DNA of 64,000 bases from Aquilonibacter sp963820185. GTDB taxonomy: Bacteria; Vulcanimicrobiota; Vulcanimicrobiia; Vulcanimicrobiales; Vulcanimicrobiaceae. Each line of letters starts with the position of its first letter. Positions within the stretch are counted from its first letter, which is position 1. This document shows positions 44,548-54,693 of the stretch, one piece after another. The stretch spans positions 1 through 64,000 of the forward strand of contig CAWFYV010000005.1 in the NCBI GenBank assembly GCA_963820185.1, given 5' to 3'. Under the pieces are notes generated by a model. The model worked only from the letters and a program-made list of their open reading frames with translations, had not been told where the DNA came from and ran no database searches. The position numbers were made by a program, and so were the translations under genes.

Positions 44548-45956
44548 GCTCCATCATTTGATCGACGGGTTCGCGCAGACCGCACTGTATCGCGCATTCC
44601 TCGGCGGGATACGTCCATATCTCGCTGAGCGTGGGATGCAGGTGTGGAATACGCATGAATTGCTCGACCGTTGCATTGAAGGTCATCGCGACGATGACTT
44701 CGTGAATCAATTCCGACGCCTGCGGTCCGATTACGGTTGCCCCGAGAATCTCTCCGGTTACAATCCGCGACATCATCTTGACAAAGCCTCGCGTGGTGCC
44801 AAGGACCATCGCTTTGCCGTGCTCGACAAAGTCATACTTCCCAACACAGTACTGAATGCCCGCGCGCTTTAAATCCTTCTCGGTCATCCCGACGTGTGCG
44901 ATCTGCGGCTCGCTGAAGATCGTATGCGCGCTCATCAAGCGATAGTCCGCCTCTTCGTTCGCGCCGGTAACCGCATTGCGGGCCGCGATTTCGCCTTGAT
45001 AGATCGCCACGTGTACCAGAGCATAGTCCCCAGTCACGTCGCCGATCGCAAAGATGTGCGAGCGGTTCGTGCGGAGCGTCTTGTCGACGTGAATCCCGCC
45101 GGCGGATCGAAATCGACGCCCGCAGTCCCCAGACCAAGGCCTTCAACATTCGGCACGCGTCCTTGCGCGAAGAAGACCTCGTCGACAACCAGTTCGAGCC
45201 GTTCGCCGGCCACGGTGTAGTGCACGACCTTGCGTGTTCCGCGTTTCTCGACGCGTGTGATATGCGTCTGCTCGATGACACGGATCCCATCTTCGCGGAA
45301 ATATCGTGTGAGCGCCTCGCCGACGTCGTCATCCGCCGACGTGAGCAAATGACCGCTCCGAATAAAGATCGTCGTTTTCGCACCCATCCGAGCGAGAAAC
45401 TGTCCGAGCTCACAGGCCGTGTAGCCACCGCCAAACACCGCGACCGACCCGGGAATCGACTCGAGTTCGAGCACGCTGTCGCTATCGAGGTAACCCGCTT
45501 CTTGCAGACCCGGAATCTGCACGGGTGCTACAACGCTGCCGGTGGCGATCACAAACGACTTGGCATGCAGGCGCACGTTGTCGCCGACTTCCACCGCGCC
45601 GTCGGAGACGAAGTGCACGTGCCCACGGTGCAACGGAAACGTCTCGAGACCCTCGACGCGGTAATCGGCAAAATCTTTACCAAAGCGCGCTTGCGCCGCT
45701 GGATGAACGGCATGTCATAGCTCACCTTGCCGTCGATGCGAATCCCGAGCGCGTCTGCGTCACGTACCGCTTGCAACGCATCGCTCGACGCAAGAAACGC
45801 TTTGCTCGGCATGCAGCCGCGCAAGATGCACAGGCCGCCGAGCGGTCCATGGTCAACGAGCGCAACTTTCGCACCGAGATCGCGCGCAGTTCGCGCGGCC
45901 GCGTAGCCGCCCGAACCTGCACCGAGGACGACGAGGTCGTACTCTATTGTTTCCAT
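44522..45956 (-). pseudogene. Dihydrolipoamide dehydrogenase-like flavoprotein, two frameshifts
   Basis: FAD/NAD disulfide oxidoreductase. The first frame (ATG at 45956) has LGAGSGGYAAARTA and redox motif GGLCILRGCMPSKAFL. It changes frame near 45690 into FVIATGSVVAPVQIPGL and VAVFGGGYTACELGQFL. A further change near 45085 leads to IFAIGDVTGDYALVHVA and the C-terminal HLHPTLSEIW (catalytic His-Glu). Both shifts are of the one-base-loss type. Mercuric-reductase-like proteins are an alternative call, but no extra metal-binding Cys pairs are seen. Lies 2 nt after glpX. Confidence 0.75.
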
Positions 45957-45958
45957 AG

Positions 45959-46903
45959 TTATTTGTGCGGGCGCGCTCCTAGGCGATGCACCGATTCGAT
46001 GAAGCGAACCGTGCCGTTAGCGTGCACGAGAATCGAGTGCGTGCGCGCGTGATTGCCAAAGAACCGCACGCCCCGCACCAAATCGCCATCGGTGATACCG
46101 GTGGCGCAAAAGATCACGCTGTCACTCTTCACAAGATCTTCAATCGCCAAAACCCGTTCGAGGTTGCCGAAGCCCATGGCGATGGCTCGCTCTGCCTCCT
46201 CTTGATTGCGCGGTTGCAGGCGGCCCATGAAGTTTCCGCCCAGACATTTGATCGCTGCGGCCGCGAGGACGCCTTCGGGAGCACCGCCCGTGCCCATCGC
46301 GACGTGAATGCCGGTGCCGTCAATCGCGGTTGCAATGCAAGCATCCACGTCGCCGTCGGAGATCAACTTGATGCGGGCGCCGGCGTCGCGAACTTCCTTG
46401 ATAAGATCGGCGTGGCGCGGGCGGTCCAAGATCACGACGCAGACATCGCCGAGCGGCTTCTCGAGCGCATTCGCGACCGCTTCTAGATTCTCGCGCACAG
46501 GTGCGTCGATGTGCACGTAGGGCGCCGCTTTCGGACCGACGGCGAGTTTCTTCATATATGTGTCCGGCGCGTGCAAAAGGCCGCCGCGCTCAGAGATCGC
46601 CATCACCGCGATCGAATTGGGTAAGCCGTTGGCAACGAGGTTCGTACCCTCAACCGGGTCGACCGCGATGTCGACCTCGAATCCGCCCCGCCCGACCTCC
46701 TCACCGATGTAGAGCATCGGCGCTTCGTCGCGTTCGCCCTCGCCGATCACGATGCGCCCCGCGATCTCCATCTCACCGAGCGCCTCGCGCATTTTCTCGA
46801 CGGCTGCGCCGTCGGCGGCATCGCGTTCACCACGCCCCATCCAACGGGACGCAGCGAGCGCCGCGCTCTCGGTAACCTTCACGAAATCGAGGGAGTTGAC
46901 CAT
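45959..46903 (-). CDS. glpX: Class II fructose-1,6-bisphosphatase
   Basis: 314 residues. GlpX signatures: GRIVIGEGERDEAPMLYIG, the metal site AVDPVEGTNLVANG, and AMGTGGAPEGVLAAAAIKCLGG. Removes the 1-phosphate of fructose-1,6-bisphosphate in gluconeogenesis or the Calvin-type cycle. ATG start, 26 nt from the divergent glycosyltransferase gene. First in the minus-strand run to cinA. Confidence 0.95.
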   Translation of the reverse strand: MVNSLDFVKVTESAALAASRWMGRGERDAADGAAVEKMREALGEMEIAGRIVIGEGERDEAPMLYIGEEVGRGGFEVDIAVDPVEGTNLVANGLPNSIAVMAISERGGLLHAPDTYMKKLAVGPKAAPYVHIDAPVRENLEAVANALEKPLGDVCVVILDRPRHADLIKEVRDAGARIKLISDGDVDACIATAIDGTGIHVAMGTGGAPEGVLAAAAIKCLGGNFMGRLQPRNQEEAERAIAMGFGNLERVLAIEDLVKSDSVIFCATGITDGDLVRGVRFFGNHARTHSILVHANGTVRFIESVHRLGARPHK

Positions 46904-46929
46904 GCCCCCCGCTCTACAAGGGAACCCCC

Positions 46930-48474
46930 GTGATTCCTTTAAGAAATGTCGCCGTGTCTACCCGCGCTCATGCCCCACATCCCGCCACTCGCGCGCCGAT
47001 TACAAGCGATCTCCTCGCTGCCGGTCCCGCGCCGTTTACGCTCGTCGCGGTTGCCGGGTTTACAATCGGATTCTTCGCGTGGCTTGCACTCGTCGTGCCG
47101 CGTCACAACGCGTACCTCAACGATCTCGGGCTGCTCGTTGCACTCGCCGGTGGTACCGGCGGGGCATTGTGGCTGTGGCAGGGCTATGCGCGGTACTTTT
47201 CTCGGCGCACCGGCGCGACATTTGCACGCTCGCTACGCTACGACGCCTTTACGTGGGCGCCGTTCGTTCTGCTCTGGCTGACGTTCGTGCTGCCGCTCGC
47301 GCTGACGCACGGCGAGTCGCGGCTCTTTGTCGCGTGCGCTGCGATCTTCTGTGTCGGCAAAGTGCTGATCGCCGCACGTTTCAATCAAACCGTGCGCGAG
47401 GTCTCACTCGACTTTTTGGTTACGCGCACCGCGATCATTGTGATCGCGGAGCTTGCGTCGGTCATCATCGGTCAGCGTGCTGGGTCACACGTGCAAGAAT
47501 CGTCGAACCTGCTGCTCAATGTGTGGGGCCGCTGGGATGCGGTGCACTACCTTACGATTGCTTCGCAAGGTTATCAGGGCACCGACATGGCGTTCTTTCC
47601 GCTCTTCCCGCTGCTGATTAATATCCTCGGACGGCTGGTGGGCAATCACCTGGTCGCGGGAATCCTGATCTCGAACGCGTCGTTCTTCTTCGGTCTACTC
47701 TATCTCTACAAGCTGCTCGAGCACGAGTACGACCGGTCGGTTGCGCGGCGCGCAATCTTCTACGTTTCGATTTTTCCCTCGGCGGTCTTCTTCTCGGCCG
47801 TCTACACCGAATCGCTCTTCTTTATGCTGACCGTTGCGTCGTTCTATTACATGCGCGCGCACCGGTGGTGGTTGGCCGGGGCAATTGGATTGCTTGCGGC
47901 CATGACACGCGTCGAGGGCGTGCTGCTCGTTGTGCCCTTCGTCATGGAGTGGTACTCGCAATACAAGCCGCGACTCTCCGCGCACATTCGCCAGCTGATT
48001 CCGGGCGGACTGATTCCGCTGGGCCTCTTCATCTATATGGCGTACCTCTGGGTGCTCGTCGGCGATCCGCTGTACTTTTCGCACGTGCAGATCCACTGGG
48101 ATCGCCACTTCGCGCCGCCCTGGGTGAGCATCATCAACTCCATCCACGGGATCGCAACGGCCACGTCGGGTCAGGCGATCGCCGGACAGGCGATCGAGCT
48201 CGCATTTACGGCGTTGATGATCGGCGTGCTCATCGGCGGCTGGAAGCTGTTGCGCCCATCGTATATCGCCTACATGGCGCTCTCGATCTTGGTGCCCATG
48301 TCGACGTCAAGTCTTATGAGCATGCCACGCTTCGCGCTCGTGCTCTTCCCAATGTATGCGATCCTCGCGCGCGACGGCGAGAAACCGTGGGTCAACAACC
48401 TGATCGTCGCATCGTTCCTCCCGCTCTTGGGACTCTTCACCGTGCTCTATGCAGATTGGTATTGGGTTGCTTGA
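46930..48474 (+). CDS. PIG-V/GT76-like integral membrane mannosyltransferase
   Basis: 514 residues, about 11-13 membrane helices. WGRWDAVHYLTIASQGYQGT carries the Asp of the loop-1 active site in GT-C enzymes of the PIG-V (mannosyltransferase) type, and AFFPLFPLLINILG follows. Uses polyprenyl-phosphate sugars on the outer face of the inner membrane. Start GTG is uncertain. Next to gtrA and another GT-C gene: an envelope glycosylation group. Confidence 0.8.
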   Translation: MIPLRNVAVSTRAHAPHPATRAPITSDLLAAGPAPFTLVAVAGFTIGFFAWLALVVPRHNAYLNDLGLLVALAGGTGGALWLWQGYARYFSRRTGATFARSLRYDAFTWAPFVLLWLTFVLPLALTHGESRLFVACAAIFCVGKVLIAARFNQTVREVSLDFLVTRTAIIVIAELASVIIGQRAGSHVQESSNLLLNVWGRWDAVHYLTIASQGYQGTDMAFFPLFPLLINILGRLVGNHLVAGILISNASFFFGLLYLYKLLEHEYDRSVARRAIFYVSIFPSAVFFSAVYTESLFFMLTVASFYYMRAHRWWLAGAIGLLAAMTRVEGVLLVVPFVMEWYSQYKPRLSAHIRQLIPGGLIPLGLFIYMAYLWVLVGDPLYFSHVQIHWDRHFAPPWVSIINSIHGIATATSGQAIAGQAIELAFTALMIGVLIGGWKLLRPSYIAYMALSILVPMSTSSLMSMPRFALVLFPMYAILARDGEKPWVNNLIVASFLPLLGLFTVLYADWYWVA

Positions 48475-48478
48475 CAGC

Positions 48479-48889
48479 ATGACCGCACTAGCCGGGCGCC
48501 GCGGCGTCCGGCAGTTCGTGAAATTCGGTATCGTCGGTGTTTCCGGACTACTCGTCAATCTGGTGGTCTTCACGGCGCTCCAGAAGCTCGACCCCGATCA
48601 TGCCGAGGCGCTGCACTACGACGTGCTCTATTCGATCGCGTTTCTCGCGGGCGGCGTCTCGAACTACTGGCTCAACCGCATTTGGACGTTCCGCTCGACG
48701 GGTCACGCGGTGCGGCAGGGTGCGCAATTCCTCACCGTCTCGGTGATCGCGCTGATCGTCGGCCTCGCCGTGTCATACGCGGTGGCACCGTGGTTCGGCC
48801 ATGGCCATCGTACGTGGTTCCTCGCCACGCTCGCCGGCATCTTCGTGAACTTTTTCGTCAACAAGTACTGGACGTTTAAAAGCGCGTAA
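48479..48889 (+). CDS. GtrA family membrane protein
   Basis: 136 residues from the ATG at 48479 (a longer ATG start at 48449 overlaps the previous gene). Four helices; VRQFVKFGIVGVSGLLVNL, SNYWLNRIWTF and NFFVNKYWTFKS are diagnostic of GtrA/DPMS-TM proteins. They are thought to flip or bind polyprenyl-phosphate sugars. Follows the PIG-V-like gene by 4 nt. Confidence 0.9.
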   Translation: MTALAGRRGVRQFVKFGIVGVSGLLVNLVVFTALQKLDPDHAEALHYDVLYSIAFLAGGVSNYWLNRIWTFRSTGHAVRQGAQFLTVSVIALIVGLAVSYAVAPWFGHGHRTWFLATLAGIFVNFFVNKYWTFKSA

Positions 48890-48910
48890 TGCTCGACCGG
48901 CGATTCACCC

Positions 48911-48959
48911 TCAAGGCGCTTCGCCCGAGGCTCCGCGCCCCCCAGCTGCGCTGGGGCCC
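48911..48959 (+). repeat. REP-like palindromic repeat, copy 2
   Basis: TCAAGGCGCTTCGCC, then GGCTCCGCGCCCC, then a hairpin CCCCAG-CTGCG-CTGGGG. The first 32 bases match the ybeY copy with few differences; the hairpin stem end (GGGGCCC) is shared but the loop differs. It sits in a 91-bp gap between gtrA and the mannosyltransferase gene. Confidence 0.55.
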
Positions 48960-48980
48960 CCCAAACAGGGCGCGCTCATC

Positions 48981-50690
48981 ATGTCGGTAAGCGAAGATTC
49001 CCCGGGGCGCGCCCAACAGACGCACCACCGAGAGCGTTCATTCCGCGGGACTTCGACAAGCATTTTCAACTTTGCTGCTTTTGCTATCGTAGTATTTGCC
49101 GTCTTATTGCGCTTATATCACATTCACAATCCGCTGCTGGATCATCCGGCATGGCGGCAAGGCGACACGGCGAGCATCGCGCGCAACTTTGCAACGCTGC
49201 AGTACAACATCATGTACCCGCAGACCAACTACGACGGGCCGCCGCCGAACTACGTCGAGCTCGAGCTGCAGATCGTGCCGTTTCTGGCGGCATCGCTCTA
49301 TAAGGTCTTCGGCGTGCACGAGATCTTCGGCCGGCTGATTACGCTGGGCTTTTCGGTCGGCACCGTCGCGGTCATCGGCCTCTTCGGGCGCTGGTTGTTC
49401 ACCAGTGCGAGCGCCGGTCTCGCGTGCTGCGTTTTTCTTCGCGAGCTTCCCGGGAAGCATCTACTACGGCCGCACGTTTACGCCCGACACCGCGATGGTC
49501 TTCTTCCTGACGGCGGCGCTCTACATGGTCACGCGCCTGGTCGTCGAGGACGAAGTGTTCGGACAGCGTACGCTCGCACGCGCAACGGCGCTGCTCACGC
49601 TCGCCTATCTCGCCAAGCCCGTCGCCGTCGCCGGAATCGTTCCGGTCATCGGCATGCTGTGGGAGCGCGTGCGCAGCGGCCGTACGATGCGCCCCACCGC
49701 AATGCTGGTGCTCTTAGTCGTGCCGCTCTTGATCTTGTGGCTCTACGACACGCGCGTGAGCCAGATCGCCGAATGGCATTGGGCGAGTGGCATCACGTCC
49801 TTGCACGTGATTCCCGCGCTCAAAGACGCGTTCACCAGTTGGAACGGATTCGTACTCAAGCTCACGCAATTTCGCGAGGTGCTCGGGATGTTGCGCGCAG
49901 ACGATGCTCGGCTCGATCGCCTTCGTGCTGACGATCCTTGGCTTCATCACGCTGATCTGGACCGACGCGCGCAGCAAGGCGCTGCTGTGGGGTTGGCTCC
50001 TCGGTGGGCTCGCCTACACCTACGTCGTCGTCACGGTCGAGCGCGTCGACTACTACATGTATCTGCTGCTGCCCCTGTGCGCGCTCGTGATCGGTGCGCT
50101 CGTCGCGCGGTTCGTTACGTGGGTTGGTACGCGTCGACGCCGCGCCGGCCGCACGGTATGCAATTCTTGCGATCATCCCGATCGTCGCGATCGCGACGGT
50201 CGTCCAAGCCCGCGCGGCCGTCGAGCCATACTATAGCTACAGCAAGCAGACCTATCGCAACGCCTTCTTCTTGAATCACACGCTCGACCCGAAAGCGCTC
50301 GTGGTCATCGGGCACTACGGACCCGACGTACTCTATTACATCAACCGCTACGGCTGGGAAGAGGACCCTGCGCTCTGGACGCCGTTCGACGAGGAGAGCG
50401 CGATCCGCAAAGGCGCGCGCTACTACATCTCGATCGAAGAGAACCGGTTACGCCGCAACCTCGAGCTGTGCGCGTGGCTGCAACGCTTTCCCGTCCTCAA
50501 TCCGCAAGCCGCGTGGCTCGTGTACGAAACCGATCCGGCCAAAGAACTCCCGAGCGCCGATAAATTTTGGCGCGCCTTCCGCAGCGCTGAGGCACGCGGT
50601 CAAGGCCGCGCCTTCCTCGACGCGCATCACCGGTGCCCGTGCAGATCAAGTAGACGTCGAAAATCGTTGTCGCCAACGGCGCGGCCGTAG
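48981..50690 (+). pseudogene. ArnT/PMT-family glycosyltransferase with three or more frameshifts
   Basis: Joining the frames gives a GT-C protein with about ten helices. The first part has LRLYHIHNPLLDHPAWRQGD, with the Asp that replaces the usual loop-1 Asp/Glu pair, as in PMT_2 proteins. Frames change near 49430 (to PGSIYYGRTFTPDTAMVFF), 49885 (to ILGFITLIWTDARSKALLW) and 50125 (to YYSYSKQTYRNAFFLNHTL). The frame index rises by one each time, as from three one-base insertions. The end (after DKFWRAF) may carry another shift. Non-functional as written. Confidence 0.7.
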
Positions 50691-50958
50691 TGCGGCTCAG
50701 TGGCAAGCCCTTGTATGAGCGATCCGGCTGGGAAGGCTTTCTCCCCCGACGCCAGGTGATCGTTTATCGAAGCGACCAATGACGAGGGTGGGCCCTTGAG
50801 CACCGTGTATATTCCCGGTTCGCCGTTTGTGTGCCACGGATAGATGTATCCGTTGGGAACACTTGAAGTGCGTAAGAACGTCTAGTCCGCACGTGGTCCG
50901 AAGGCTTCCCCGTGCAGGTAGGCGCTCGAAACGCTCCCGCGTGCACGCCATGTCGAAC
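50691..50958. other. Gene-free stretch
   Basis: About 270 bases between the broken glycosyltransferase and DUF4239. Open frames here are short and show no signal peptide, domain or ribosome-binding site. I see no tRNA, terminator-quality hairpin or repeat. It may be decayed coding sequence. Confidence 0.4.
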
Positions 50959-51918
50959 CTAGTGATGGGTGATCCAGCGAGGACATCGCTTGGGCAAGGG
51001 TCGTACACCGTCTCCGCAGCAAACGTCGCCCGCTTGCGAAAAAGGCACGCGAGAAGACACATCGCATACACCAGGCGCGACTGTGCAAGGCGGCAGCGAC
51101 CCGCTAAGCTCGGATGAAGGTTTGTGCACGCTGACCGCGTCGATCTGATCGAAATTCGTGAGCGCGCGCTCGAAGGCGTCGGGGCCGACGCGGATCTCGC
51201 CGCGGAACGGGAAATCGAGACTCATCGTAAGGAAAATCACGAGGCCGATCAGGAACGCGAGCGTGCCGATCATCACCAGCTGCATCGATGTGCGCAGGAA
51301 TCCGAACAGATAGCTGAAGGCGATAGTGATGAACCCGCCGACGAACACGACCATCCACATCACGCCGTTGAGCCCACTCGCGTCTTCCGTCAATCGCGCG
51401 TCTCGGTCAAGCAGCGCCTCGCTCATGCGTTCGAGCATGTGGCCGAACACCTGCGCTTCACGCAGATCACGCACCGGCGTGTGATGGACGTCGCGCGAGA
51501 GAATTTCGGAGCTCGTCGAATCTGACGACGCCTTGCCCGATTCGAGCGCGGGCCAACCGATGGTAATCGTATAGTGGACGTAGCTCCGTATATCATGCCG
51601 CAACAGCTGCCAGTTGCCGAACGATCCCGCGTCGCGATAGACCGCGGTTATAGCGCTCGCCTCATCGTACGTGCGATCGTCGGCAGCCGTAAAGCGCTCC
51701 CACACGCCGACGGCCACGAAGCCCAAAACCACTGCGTAGATGACGCCGATGACGGCAAAGATGAATCCGGCCAACTCATTGTGCTCCCGCAGCAGCTCTT
51801 TGGGAAAAAGCGCACTTACGACGCGCGCAAACAGCAGCGAGAGCAGCACGAAGCCGCCGATAACGAGAATTGCTCCCGGGACGAGCGCGAGGTTCTCGAA
51901 CCAACTGATAACCGGCAT
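50959..51918 (-). CDS. DUF4239 (bestrophin-like) membrane protein
   Basis: 319 residues. Four hydrophobic segments; FARVVSALFPKELLREHNELAGFIFAVIG (here LREHNELAGFIFAVIGVIY) and the MVVFVGGFITIAFSYLFG pair are typical of DUF4239. The family homology ends near residue 262 (FPFRGEIRVGPDAFERAL). The last 55 residues are Cys/Pro-rich and unlike the family, so a frameshift near 51130 may have lost the proper stop. Function unknown. Follows a TPR lipoprotein gene. Confidence 0.7.
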   Translation of the reverse strand: MPVISWFENLALVPGAILVIGGFVLLSLLFARVVSALFPKELLREHNELAGFIFAVIGVIYAVVLGFVAVGVWERFTAADDRTYDEASAITAVYRDAGSFGNWQLLRHDIRSYVHYTITIGWPALESGKASSDSTSSEILSRDVHHTPVRDLREAQVFGHMLERMSEALLDRDARLTEDASGLNGVMWMVVFVGGFITIAFSYLFGFLRTSMQLVMIGTLAFLIGLVIFLTMSLDFPFRGEIRVGPDAFERALTNFDQIDAVSVHKPSSELSGSLPPCTVAPGVCDVSSRVPFSQAGDVCCGDGVRPLPKRCPRWITHH

Positions 51919-51919
51919 A

Positions 51920-52597
51920 TCAGGGCAGCGGCAAGAGCGACGACGTGTTCACGTTGGTCGTGTGGGTCGTCTCGGGCACGCCGGAACTGACCACCTGCCG
52001 ATACGCGATGAGGCGGTTCGTGTTGCGCGCCACGTCGAGTTCGAGATCGTAGCTACTCTTGATCGCGGCGGTCAACTCATCCGTGTCGTAGGTATACGAA
52101 AAGCGTTTGAGGCTCGCGAGGATCGTCTTATTTACGGTGTCGAGTTGCTGATAGGCATGCTGGATCTGCACCCCGGCATCTTTGTAGGTGGGGTAATTCG
52201 AGATCACGATCTCACGCTTGAGCTTGGCGTCCTCGATCTGGCCGTGCAGCGCGGCGAGCCGCACGCTCGAGGGATCGTACTTCAAACCTCTCGCAATCGT
52301 TGCCAGCGCGTCGTCGAATGCGCCCTTACTGTACTGCTCCTGCGCGAAGTCAGCCGAGCTTTCGACGAATCCCGCGCGCGCACGTTCGTTGGCCGGGTCG
52401 ATACGCAGCGCAAGGCTATAGGAGAGCTGGGCATCTTTGACGTTGCCGCGCTGGAGCGCAACATCGCCCTGATGGATGCGCGTATCGACGATCCAGTGTT
52501 CGACCGGGCCGGCGCACCCGCCGAGCAGCATCGCCACGGACACGGCGCATACCAGTTTAGAAATGGAATTGATTCGCAAAACGTGCCACATATTCAA
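51920..52597 (-). CDS. TPR-type lipoprotein
   Basis: 225 residues. Signal with lipobox LLGGCAG after ISKLVCAVSVAM. Mature part has at least two TPR-like helical pairs (GDVALQRGNVKDAQLSYSLA and EQYSKGAFDDALATIARGL), then a longer helical region. Adaptor for envelope complexes by analogy. Start chosen at ATG 52597, which overlaps the amj 3' end by 41 nt. Position between amj and DUF4239 suggests a linked envelope function. Confidence 0.75.
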   Translation of the reverse strand: MNMWHVLRINSISKLVCAVSVAMLLGGCAGPVEHWIVDTRIHQGDVALQRGNVKDAQLSYSLALRIDPANERARAGFVESSADFAQEQYSKGAFDDALATIARGLKYDPSSVRLAALHGQIEDAKLKREIVISNYPTYKDAGVQIQHAYQQLDTVNKTILASLKRFSYTYDTDELTAAIKSSYDLELDVARNTNRLIAYRQVVSSGVPETTHTTNVNTSSLLPLP

Positions 52598-53429
52598 TCA
52601 CAACGGCGGCCGGGTAGAAGATCAGCTGCGCGAGCAGCGAGCCGACGATCGCCGTAAGGGTAAGATAGAACACCATCGAACGCACTTCCTCGATCGTGCG
52701 CTTCCCGTGGATGGCCTGGTCCGTAATTATCGCCGAGGTCGGGTCGACGAAGAGCGTGAACGCGATCGTGCCGATGCCGTTGATCACGCCGGAAAGGCTG
52801 ATCGCCGTGCGTGCGACGTTCACGTCGAGCACCGAAGCCAGAAACGAGGCCTGCACGCCGATCGCATAGACCGCGGTGACGAGCAGATTGAAGATGAGGA
52901 GCCGGCGCGGTAACGCACGCCAATCGAAAGCGCGGATCTCGGACCAGCTTGGAAGGCGCTGGGAGCGCAAGACGTCGCGCAGATTGCGAGGTTTGAGAAG
53001 CTGGGCGAGCGCGTGCGGAATCGAGCCGCGCGCTTCGAACGAGTGGACGCCACGCCGGAAGAGATAGGTAAACATCGGCAAGAGGAGCGCAAAGAAGACC
53101 ATGCCGGCCGTACCGGCCAGGATAATGAGTCGCAATTGCACTTCAAAGCTGTGCTGCCACGCGGCAACGATCGCCGGATCGTCTTTGAACTTGATGACGG
53201 CGCGGCCCGCCCCGTCCGAAAGCGGGCCAACAAAAAACACCATGAACAAGTTGGCGAGTCTACCCGCGGTCATGAAAAGATTGAACAGCGAGATCGAAGT
53301 CGCGATCCGTTTGGTTTGCACGCCGGCGAGTCGCGCGGCATACGCACCGATCGTCACGCCTTGCACGATGAACGTGATGACCATCGCGCCAACGAGTTTG
53401 CCGGACCAGAGTGTGGGGTCGTGGACCAT
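52557..53429 (-). CDS. Lipid II flippase Amj family protein
   Basis: 290 residues from the ATG at 53429, eight or so helices. VITFIVQGVTIGAYAARLAGVQTKRIA is split here as VITFIVQGVTIG then AARLAGVQTKRIATSIS; RLANLFMVFFVGPLSDGAG follows. These match the Amj (YdaH) family, alternative lipid II flippases in Bacillus-like bacteria. A MurJ copy elsewhere cannot be excluded. It lies 11 nt downstream of the M16 peptidase gene. Upstream in-frame starts lie inside the M16 gene and were rejected. Confidence 0.8.
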   Translation of the reverse strand: MVHDPTLWSGKLVGAMVITFIVQGVTIGAYAARLAGVQTKRIATSISLFNLFMTAGRLANLFMVFFVGPLSDGAGRAVIKFKDDPAIVAAWQHSFEVQLRLIILAGTAGMVFFALLLPMFTYLFRRGVHSFEARGSIPHALAQLLKPRNLRDVLRSQRLPSWSEIRAFDWRALPRRLLIFNLLVTAVYAIGVQASFLASVLDVNVARTAISLSGVINGIGTIAFTLFVDPTSAIITDQAIHGKRTIEEVRSMVFYLTLTAIVGSLLAQLIFYPAAVVIEYVARFANQFHF

Positions 53430-53439
53430 TAGGCCGCGC

Positions 53440-54690
53440 TCACGCGGCCGCCCAATCGATCTTTTCTTCGTCCACCGGGCCGAGAATGCACAAGCCGAGT
53501 TGATCCTCGGCGAAGAGCTCACGCGCAAGGCCTACGATTTCGTCGGCCGTTACCGCGTCGATGCGCTCTTCGATCTCTTCAGGCGTAACCTGGCGACCGA
53601 GTGCGTACTCATTGCGGCCCAGACGAATCATACGACTTGACGTTGACTCGAGTGAGAGCGTCAGGTTTCCCTTGATGTGTTCTTTCGCAAGGTGCAACTC
53701 GTTCTCGCCGATAGCTATATCGCGCAACGCGCCAAGCTGCTCGGCAACGACGTCGATGCACGGCTGGACGTTCTCGGGCGACGTGCCGGCGTAGATGCCG
53801 AACAGGCCCGCTGCGCGATATGCGGCTTGAAAAGAGTACACCGTGTACACGAGGCCACGCTTTTCACGAATCTCTTGGAAGAGACGGCTCGACATGCCGC
53901 CACCGAGCACCGTGTCGAGCACCGAGAGCGCGAAGCGACGATCGTCGCGAACGCTGAGGCCGCGCGAACCGAGCACGACGTAGGCTTGTTCGCTATCTTT
54001 CTGCCGTACGAGCGCCGACGGCGTGGTGGACGGCGCATCCGGTTCGAGCTGCGGGCTCGATCCCTTGAACTGGGCAAAACATTCGGCTACCAGTTCCACA
54101 AAATGTTCGTGCTCGACGTTGCCGGCTGCAGCGACGATCACAGAGTTCGGCGCGTAGTGACGCTTCATGTGTTCGCGCAGATCAGAAGGCGTAATCCGGT
54201 TGACCGTATCGACGAAGCCTATCGTCGGCTCGCCAAGATGTGACCCGCTCCACATCGTCTGCAAGAACAGATCGTGCACCAGCTCGTCGGGCGAGTCGTC
54301 GTACATCTTGATCTCTTCGAGGATGACCTTTTGTTCTTTGGCCAACTCTTGCGGATCGAAGACCGAGTGCAGGAACATGTCCGAGAGCACATCCATAGCC
54401 AGTGGCACATGCCGATCGATCACCTTGGCGTAGTAGCAGGTCGCCTCTTTATCCGTAAATGCGTTGAGGCTTCCGCCCACGCCGTCCATCGTCTCAGCGA
54501 TCTCGCGGGAGCTGCGGCGCTGCGTCCCCTTGAAAAGCATGTGCTCGACCACGTGCGAAATGCCTCGCTGCTCGCGCCGTTCCATCGACGAGCCGACGTC
54601 GGCCCAGATCCCGATACTGGCCGAACGCACGGCGGGCATGCTCTCAGTGAGCACACGTAAGCCGCCGGCCAGCGTGGTCTTCTTATACAT
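53440..54690 (-). CDS. M16 family zinc metallopeptidase
   Basis: 416 residues. The inverted zinc motif HVVEH (His46, Glu49, His50) sits in GISHVVEHMLFKGT, and the third ligand Glu lies later in the N-terminal half. The second half is the inactive C-terminal domain with the GLVYTVYS segment. Processing-peptidase-like member commonly placed beside proS/pnp-type genes. ATG start, coupled closely to the gene above. Substrate unknown. Confidence 0.9.
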   Translation of the reverse strand: MYKKTTLAGGLRVLTESMPAVRSASIGIWADVGSSMERREQRGISHVVEHMLFKGTQRRSSREIAETMDGVGGSLNAFTDKEATCYYAKVIDRHVPLAMDVLSDMFLHSVFDPQELAKEQKVILEEIKMYDDSPDELVHDLFLQTMWSGSHLGEPTIGFVDTVNRITPSDLREHMKRHYAPNSVIVAAAGNVEHEHFVELVAECFAQFKGSSPQLEPDAPSTTPSALVRQKDSEQAYVVLGSRGLSVRDDRRFALSVLDTVLGGGMSSRLFQEIREKRGLVYTVYSFQAAYRAAGLFGIYAGTSPENVQPCIDVVAEQLGALRDIAIGENELHLAKEHIKGNLTLSLESTSSRMIRLGRNEYALGRQVTPEEIEERIDAVTADEIVGLARELFAEDQLGLCILGPVDEEKIDWAAA

Positions 54691-54693
54691 TAC

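Noticed and set aside
50697..51071. A gene in the gap after the broken mannosyltransferase
   Set aside because: Overlapping short frames on both strands with no signal, domain or coupling.
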